Assembly (NCBI GenBank): GCA_021772875.1
Contig: JAJFLD010000006.1
Location: 1 to 9,968, forward strand
Origin: Ghiorsea sp.
GTDB lineage: Bacteria > Pseudomonadota > Zetaproteobacteria > Mariprofundales > Mariprofundaceae
Reading direction: 5' to 3'
Length of the DNA stretch: 9,968 nt
In this document: positions 5,464 to 9,968 of the stretch, piece after piece
Numbering within the stretch: the first letter of the stretch is position 1
Layout: the number at the start of each line of letters is the position of its first letter
Program-made: the position numbers and the translations under genes
Notes under the pieces: generated by a model
Seen by the model: only the letters and a program-made list of their open reading frames with translations
What the model was told of the DNA's origin: nothing
The model's database searches: none

Positions 5464-7416
5464 ATGAGTCAGGAAAATATTGAATCTGTTCTAGACGAAA
5501 CACGGGTATTTGAACCACCCCAATCAGACACTTCCTTTTCATCCATTGCCGATTGGCAACGTGCATGCGACAATTTTGAAGCGGATTTCGAAGGCACCTG
5601 GGGCGATTTGGCTCGCCAAAACCTTACTTGGCAAAAGCCTTTTCACACTGTGCTCAACAGCGACAAACCTCCCTTTTACCGCTGGTTTGAAGATGGCAAT
5701 ATCAACCTCTCAGAAAACTGCCTTGATAGGCACGTCAACAATGGCTTGGGCGAACGCACAGCGATTATTTGGGAAGGTGAACCTGGTGACGTGCGCCATA
5801 TTTCTTACCAACAATTATTAGCTGAGGTTTGCCAAGCCGCCAATAGCCTTAAAACACTTGGCGTCGTCAAAGGGGATCGTGTCATTATTTATATGCCCAT
5901 GATTCCTGAAGCTGCGGTGGCCATGCTGGCATGCGCTCGCATTGGAGCCACCCATTCAGTGGTGTTTGGCGCATTTTCTGCCCAAGCTTTACGCGATCGC
6001 GTTGAAGATGCTGCTGCCACATTAATTATCACTGCTGATGGTGGTTATCGTCGCGGGGCTGTACATAGTTTAAAAAACAGTGTCGATGAAGCATTGAGTC
6101 AAGGTTGCCCAAGCTTGAAACATGTTTTGGTGGTCAAACGTGGCCAAAATGATGTGAACTGGGTAGACAATCGTGATATAGATTGGACAACTTTGTTGAC
6201 TCAACAAGCCACAACCTGCCCACCAGAAACCATAGCCTCTGAACATCCGTTGTTCATCCTCTATACTTCAGGCTCCACGGGAAAACCAAAAGGCATTGTA
6301 CACAGTACTGGCGGATATTTACTTTGGGCACATCTTACCATGTTATACAGCTTTGATTTCAAACCTGCATCTGATGTGTTTTGGTGTACTGCTGATGTTG
6401 GTTGGATAACAGGACACACATATTCGGTCTATGGGCCTTTATCCAATGGCGGTACCACCGTGATGTATGAAGGTGTGCCAACTTACCCCGACGCTGGCCG
6501 TTTATGGAAAATATGCCAAGACCATAAGGTAAGTATTTTTTACACTGCACCCACCGCCATTCGAGCCTTAAACAAAGCAGGTGATCAGTATCCCAACGCT
6601 TATGATCTTAGCAAATTACGCGTCTTAGGCACGGTGGGTGAGCCCATCAATCCTGAAGCTTGGATGTGGTATTATAAAGTGATTGGTGGTGAGCGTTGTC
6701 CTGTTGTTGATACCTGGTGGCAAACAGAAACTGGCGGGCACATGCTCGCGCCCATGCCTTTTGCCACGCCAACCAAACCCGGTTCTGCAACCCATGCTTT
6801 GCCTGGTATCGCTACTGAAATAGTGGATGCTCAAGGTGATGTTGTGCAAAAAGGCGGCGGGCTTTTGGTCATCACCAAACCTTGGCCATCCATGCTGCGT
6901 GGTATTTGGGGCGATGAGGTACGTTTTATTGAAACCTATTGGCAGAAGTTTGCCGATAAAGGTTATTATTTCGCAGGTGATGGTGCCCGCAAAGATGAAG
7001 ATGGTTATTTTTGGATTATGGGGCGTGTGGATGATGTGTTGAATGTATCAGGGCATCGTTTGGGCACCATGGAAATTGAGTCTGCACTTGTATCCCATGA
7101 TGCCGTGGCAGAAGCTGCTGTGGTAGGTTGCCCCGACGATATCAAAGGCGAAGGCATTTTTGCCTTTGTGATTCTCAAAACAGCAGTCACAGAAGGTCTT
7201 GAACAAGAGCTACGTGCGCATGTAACCAAAACCATTGGCGCTATTGCTAAACCTGATGTGATTCGTTTTACAGAAAACTTGCCCAAAACACGTTCAGGTA
7301 AAATTATGCGCCGATTATTGCGTGATATTGCAGCAGGCCGTGAAATCACTTCCGACATTTCTACACTAGAAGATCAGGCTGTGGTGGCACAATTACAAGG
7401 TAAAACTGTATCGTAA
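5464..7416 (+). CDS. acs: Acetyl-coenzyme A synthetase (AMP-forming)
   Basis: Activates acetate with ATP and CoA to acetyl-CoA through acetyl-AMP, in the cytoplasm. It has 650 residues, the standard Acs length. The N-terminal ACS region (WQRACDNFEADFEGTWGDLA, then FYRWFEDGNINLSENCLDRH) is followed by the large adenylation domain with VVFGAFSA, the phosphate-binding loop YTSGSTGKPKG at 267-277, GWITGHTYSVYGPL and DTWWQTETGG at about 416-425; the Trp in this last motif is the residue that limits the acyl pocket to acetate in studied Acs enzymes. The AGDGARKDEDGYFWIMGR hinge leads to the C-terminal domain with VSGHRLGT and the terminal PKTRSGKIMRR, where Lys613 is the catalytic lysine that is controlled by acetylation in relatives. 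No interruption is seen. It sits 11 bp after alr, apparently sharing its transcript, an unusual partner since the two have no pathway in common. Confidence 0.97.
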   Translation: MSQENIESVLDETRVFEPPQSDTSFSSIADWQRACDNFEADFEGTWGDLARQNLTWQKPFHTVLNSDKPPFYRWFEDGNINLSENCLDRHVNNGLGERTAIIWEGEPGDVRHISYQQLLAEVCQAANSLKTLGVVKGDRVIIYMPMIPEAAVAMLACARIGATHSVVFGAFSAQALRDRVEDAAATLIITADGGYRRGAVHSLKNSVDEALSQGCPSLKHVLVVKRGQNDVNWVDNRDIDWTTLLTQQATTCPPETIASEHPLFILYTSGSTGKPKGIVHSTGGYLLWAHLTMLYSFDFKPASDVFWCTADVGWITGHTYSVYGPLSNGGTTVMYEGVPTYPDAGRLWKICQDHKVSIFYTAPTAIRALNKAGDQYPNAYDLSKLRVLGTVGEPINPEAWMWYYKVIGGERCPVVDTWWQTETGGHMLAPMPFATPTKPGSATHALPGIATEIVDAQGDVVQKGGGLLVITKPWPSMLRGIWGDEVRFIETYWQKFADKGYYFAGDGARKDEDGYFWIMGRVDDVLNVSGHRLGTMEIESALVSHDAVAEAAVVGCPDDIKGEGIFAFVILKTAVTEGLEQELRAHVTKTIGAIAKPDVIRFTENLPKTRSGKIMRRLLRDIAAGREITSDISTLEDQAVVAQLQGKTVS

Positions 7417-7438
7417 CAGAACACACAACATTTTATGC

Positions 7439-7466
7439 CCCTATTGCCAAACACGCGGCAATAGGG
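7439..7466 (+). promoter_or_regulatory. Perfect 10-bp stem-loop between acs and the AsmA-like gene
   Basis: CCCTATTGCC (7439-7448) and GGCAATAGGG (7457-7466) are perfect reverse complements around an 8-base loop. It begins 22 bases after the acs stop. There is no T tract after it, so it is a poor Rho-independent terminator. Its right arm holds AATAGGG, the only Shine-Dalgarno-like stretch before the TTG at 7476, so it could hide the ribosome site or act as an mRNA-stabilising or processing hairpin. Confidence 0.7.
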
Positions 7467-7475
7467 CGCATCTAT

Positions 7476-9920
7476 TTGACTGGCACGGCAGTCATGATGT
7501 TATTGCTTCTGGCATGGCATTTTTCTATTCAAGCTGCCGCCCATCAGGCAACACTTATTCAAGTTCGGACATGGATGAAGGATATGGGTGCTACGGCTGG
7601 TGATGTGCAGTTTCGCCTGTTGCGTGGCGCACTCACCATACGCAATGTGAAAGCAACGCTACAAGGCAATCCGTTGGAAATTGAATATCTATTTCTAAAA
7701 GGTAATCCCGCATCTATCACGTCTCATCAACCAACTTTGCAACATATTGATGTTGAAAACATCACTTTGAATGCGCAAGTGCTGTCACAATCATGGCAGG
7801 ATCTGAGCTTTAACCTGCCCGCTTCACTTCAAACTATCTTTCGTCATGCAAAGCAAATTACTTTTCACCAAGGTATCATCACACATCTCAAAAATTCGCC
7901 AGACCTGCACCTGCAACGCCTACACATTTCTGGCCCAACCAATAACAGACAGATACAAGGTTTCGGTTTCAGCGATAACCCTAATCAAACTTGGCAGTTG
8001 AATAGCAAAATACCTGAAAACACAGCCGAGACAAGTGGCGAAATAAACGCCAATGATGATGCTGGGAAAATACAGCTGCAATGGACTGGCGCGTGGCAGG
8101 CTCACAATATGAAAGTAACGTTTGAACGCACGACAGCGGCACAATCATCCATCAAGGCTGTGTTCAAGCAAGAAAATAAGCATTGGACTGGTGATATCCA
8201 TACGCGGTCTTGGCCCATTGATTTCAACATCGGCCACTCAAATATTACTGGCCACATTGAATTTTTAGGTACCCCAAAAGCATGGCAAATGAAGAGCGAT
8301 AAAATCCAATGGGACAATACCTCTTTCTCTCTCCACAAAACAACTGTGCAATCGATGTTAAGCCATCGTTTCGCCATCGATAATAAAGAGAAAACACTCA
8401 GCATCAAACGCTTAGATATCCAAGGTATGGCTGTGCAACTCGAGACCAATCAACCCATTCTGCCTTCCACCACTTGGTTAGTATCTGCACCAAACATCAA
8501 CATTCAAGCGTTAAACACTACCATCATGGTCGCTAATGAGCCTATTTATCTCCCTCTTTTAAGTGGCACAGCTCACCTTCAAAATCAGGCGCTACTGTTT
8601 GATGTCTCAAGCCCCGCCGATGAACATCAATTCTGGAGGATTCAAGGCTATAAGCAGGGTTTGGTACATGTCTCTGGCCTAGACATCCCCTTATGGCGAT
8701 TACGCAACCTTATGCCTCATCCTATTCAGGAGCAGGCACTTACCATGCAAGGCATCACATCACTCGACTTAAATGTGATTCCCCATCAAGCATGGTCCAC
8801 CACAGGCACTATTTTAATTTCAGACCTTACACTTGCATCAGAAGACCAAAGCTTTAAAGCCCAAGCTTTGCAACTTGAAATACAACAAGCCAATGATCTC
8901 GGGGTGCAGCAAGCAACAATGCATGCCAAACAATGGGACATGGCATTCCCCCTGACACCAAGGCAGGCTTGGTCAGATAACTCTCATTTGGATGAATGGG
9001 CAAAAATTCCTTGGGCATTCCAAGATGTTACATTTCAAGATGGCAAGATAACCATGGGCCATGAAAAACAGGTCTGGGTGCAACATGCCCAGCTGCATGT
9101 ACAAAACTGGCAAACTGCTTCTATCCCAGCCACCCTGCAATTGGCAGGTGATATAGACCTCGCCCCTATCCAAGCATCAATGAGCTTGCAACAAAATGAA
9201 GCTAAAACTATGCAATGGCAGCACTTAAAATTAAATATTCGCGATGCAAATATGTTTAATTTACTGGCTTGGGCATCTATTTCCAAGCTCCCTCAAATCG
9301 AAAAAGGTCATTTAACGCTTAGTGTAGAGGCCAATCAAATCAACCACGCTATTCAAGGCCATGCAGATTTAACCTTGGATTACTTACATTTGATTGAACC
9401 GACCCCCAAAGAAAATTATCTCCAACAACAATTGGGTTATCCAACACAACGTGTCATACAGCAACTCAGCAATAATCATGTTTTGAACATCAGTAATGAT
9501 TTCCTAGGCACTCAAAGCTGGGACACTTTGATGGCGCAAGCATTACTCGTCGATGTACAAGACAAACTTGCCCAACCCACAATCAGCAATCATGATAGTG
9601 AAAAAAATACCCGTGAATTCCTTGGTAGCGTGCGCATACACAAAAAAAAGGCGCTCTCGCACAACGAAAGAACACGTTTGCGTAAGATGATAAAGGTGAT
9701 AAAAAAACATAAACATGCATATGTCGAACTCACCCCAGATTTGGGCACAGCCAAGCTCAACGATGAGCTGCTTGGACAAATTCGACAAACACAATCGTTG
9801 ATTAAACTGTTTCTCCATCAACGCGGGATCAAACTAAAACAAATTTATACTCTTTGGCCACAGGAAAAACACCATAGCACCCGTGATGTTGGTGCCATTC
9901 ACATCAACTTGGTCAAATAA
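7476..9920 (+). CDS. AsmA/DUF748-like envelope protein with an N-terminal membrane anchor
   Basis: A large protein (814 residues from a TTG start) with one hydrophobic segment near the N-terminus (AVMMLLLLAWHFSIQAAA) and a long beta-rich body of alternating polar and hydrophobic residues. The segment with GALTIRNVKATLQGNPLEIEY and IDVENITLNAQ is typical of AsmA-superfamily proteins, which are inner-membrane anchored, extend into the periplasm and are linked to lipid transport or outer-membrane upkeep. About residues 713-814 form a basic alpha/beta C-terminal domain (VELTPDLG, IKLFLHQRGIKLKQIYTLWP) that recalls the OmpA-like fold seen at the end of DUF748 proteins; this is a resemblance, not a proven match. 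The start is uncertain: codons upstream of the TTG remain open back to 7404 and read KHAAIGRIYL, which would supply the positive charges and extra hydrophobic length a membrane anchor needs. ATGs at 7494 and 7497 are other options, but shorten the anchor. Precise role unknown. Confidence 0.75.
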   Translation: MTGTAVMMLLLLAWHFSIQAAAHQATLIQVRTWMKDMGATAGDVQFRLLRGALTIRNVKATLQGNPLEIEYLFLKGNPASITSHQPTLQHIDVENITLNAQVLSQSWQDLSFNLPASLQTIFRHAKQITFHQGIITHLKNSPDLHLQRLHISGPTNNRQIQGFGFSDNPNQTWQLNSKIPENTAETSGEINANDDAGKIQLQWTGAWQAHNMKVTFERTTAAQSSIKAVFKQENKHWTGDIHTRSWPIDFNIGHSNITGHIEFLGTPKAWQMKSDKIQWDNTSFSLHKTTVQSMLSHRFAIDNKEKTLSIKRLDIQGMAVQLETNQPILPSTTWLVSAPNINIQALNTTIMVANEPIYLPLLSGTAHLQNQALLFDVSSPADEHQFWRIQGYKQGLVHVSGLDIPLWRLRNLMPHPIQEQALTMQGITSLDLNVIPHQAWSTTGTILISDLTLASEDQSFKAQALQLEIQQANDLGVQQATMHAKQWDMAFPLTPRQAWSDNSHLDEWAKIPWAFQDVTFQDGKITMGHEKQVWVQHAQLHVQNWQTASIPATLQLAGDIDLAPIQASMSLQQNEAKTMQWQHLKLNIRDANMFNLLAWASISKLPQIEKGHLTLSVEANQINHAIQGHADLTLDYLHLIEPTPKENYLQQQLGYPTQRVIQQLSNNHVLNISNDFLGTQSWDTLMAQALLVDVQDKLAQPTISNHDSEKNTREFLGSVRIHKKKALSHNERTRLRKMIKVIKKHKHAYVELTPDLGTAKLNDELLGQIRQTQSLIKLFLHQRGIKLKQIYTLWPQEKHHSTRDVGAIHINLVK

Positions 9921-9925
9921 GCCTC

Positions 9926-9945
9926 ATGCAAGGAAAAGCTTGCAT
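9926..9945 (+). other. Small inverted repeat after the AsmA-like gene
   Basis: ATGCAAG (9926-9932) and CTTGCAT (9939-9945) are a perfect 7-bp inverted repeat around six bases, five bases after the stop codon. No T tract follows, so it is not a convincing terminator. It overlaps the possible start of the next frame. Confidence 0.4.
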
Positions 9946-9968
9946 CCAAGCATCAATCACACTAGAAA
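9926..9968 (+). CDS. Possible start of a following gene (3' partial)
   Basis: An ATG five bases after the AsmA-like stop opens a frame of 14 codons (MQGKACIQASITLE) that runs off the right edge. There is no clear Shine-Dalgarno. The close spacing fits an operon, but the sequence is too short to assign and could be untranslated. Confidence 0.25.
   Translation, partial: MQGKACIQASITLE

Noticed and set aside
7005..7358. A 117-codon minus-strand frame inside acs
   Set aside because: It mirrors the conserved C-terminal domain of acs and its composition is that of a shadow frame; no start signal or family was recognised.
8102..8449. A 115-codon minus-strand frame inside the AsmA-like gene (also 9543-9821)
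   Set aside because: Antisense to a long continuous coding frame, with no domain and no promoter or ribosome site that stands out.

Overview
The window is a gene-dense stretch of bacterial chromosome with moderate GC. The gene set suggests a Gram-negative proteobacterium: IscR with a group I cysteine desulfurase, an acetate-type acetyl-CoA synthetase, an AsmA-like envelope protein and a CspA-type cold shock protein. I lean towards a marine or iron-oxidising (Zetaproteobacteria-like) or gammaproteobacterial source, but this is an impression from protein style and nothing in the window proves it. I see no phage, transposon, CRISPR, rRNA or tRNA features.

Layout. (1) Positions 3-2161 (+): a two-gene unit. 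The first gene is a 5'-truncated HD-GYP-like protein that has lost the metal-binding residues of the family. It overlaps by one base a protein with two cyclic-nucleotide-binding-like (CNB) domains that lacks the usual phosphate-binding Arg. Both look like signalling folds kept without their classical chemistry. (2) Positions 2229-2493 (-): a cold shock protein with a strong intrinsic terminator, convergent with the first unit. (3) Positions 2658-4257 (-): iscR followed 10 bp later by a cysteine desulfurase, a short Fe-S unit with no scaffold or chaperone genes following it here. (4) Positions 4258-4384: a divergent regulatory region with a near-consensus type 1 IscR site, 51 bp from the iscR start on one side and 51 bp from the best alr start on the other. 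(5) Positions 4385-7416 (+): alanine racemase and acetyl-CoA synthetase, 11 bp apart, probably co-transcribed. (6) Positions 7439-9920 (+): a perfect 10-bp hairpin, then a large membrane-anchored AsmA/DUF748-like protein whose true start is unclear. A possible next gene begins at 9926 and runs off the edge.

How they work together: IscR and the desulfurase form a self-regulated Fe-S and sulfur supply unit. alr supplies D-alanine for peptidoglycan, acs activates acetate, and the AsmA-like protein probably acts in the envelope; no direct functional link among these three is evident. The observations most worth a second look are the centred IscR operator, the degenerate HD-GYP plus degenerate CNB pair, the minimal iscR-desulfurase unit, and the start-site and frame problem with an overlapping hairpin ahead of the AsmA-like gene.
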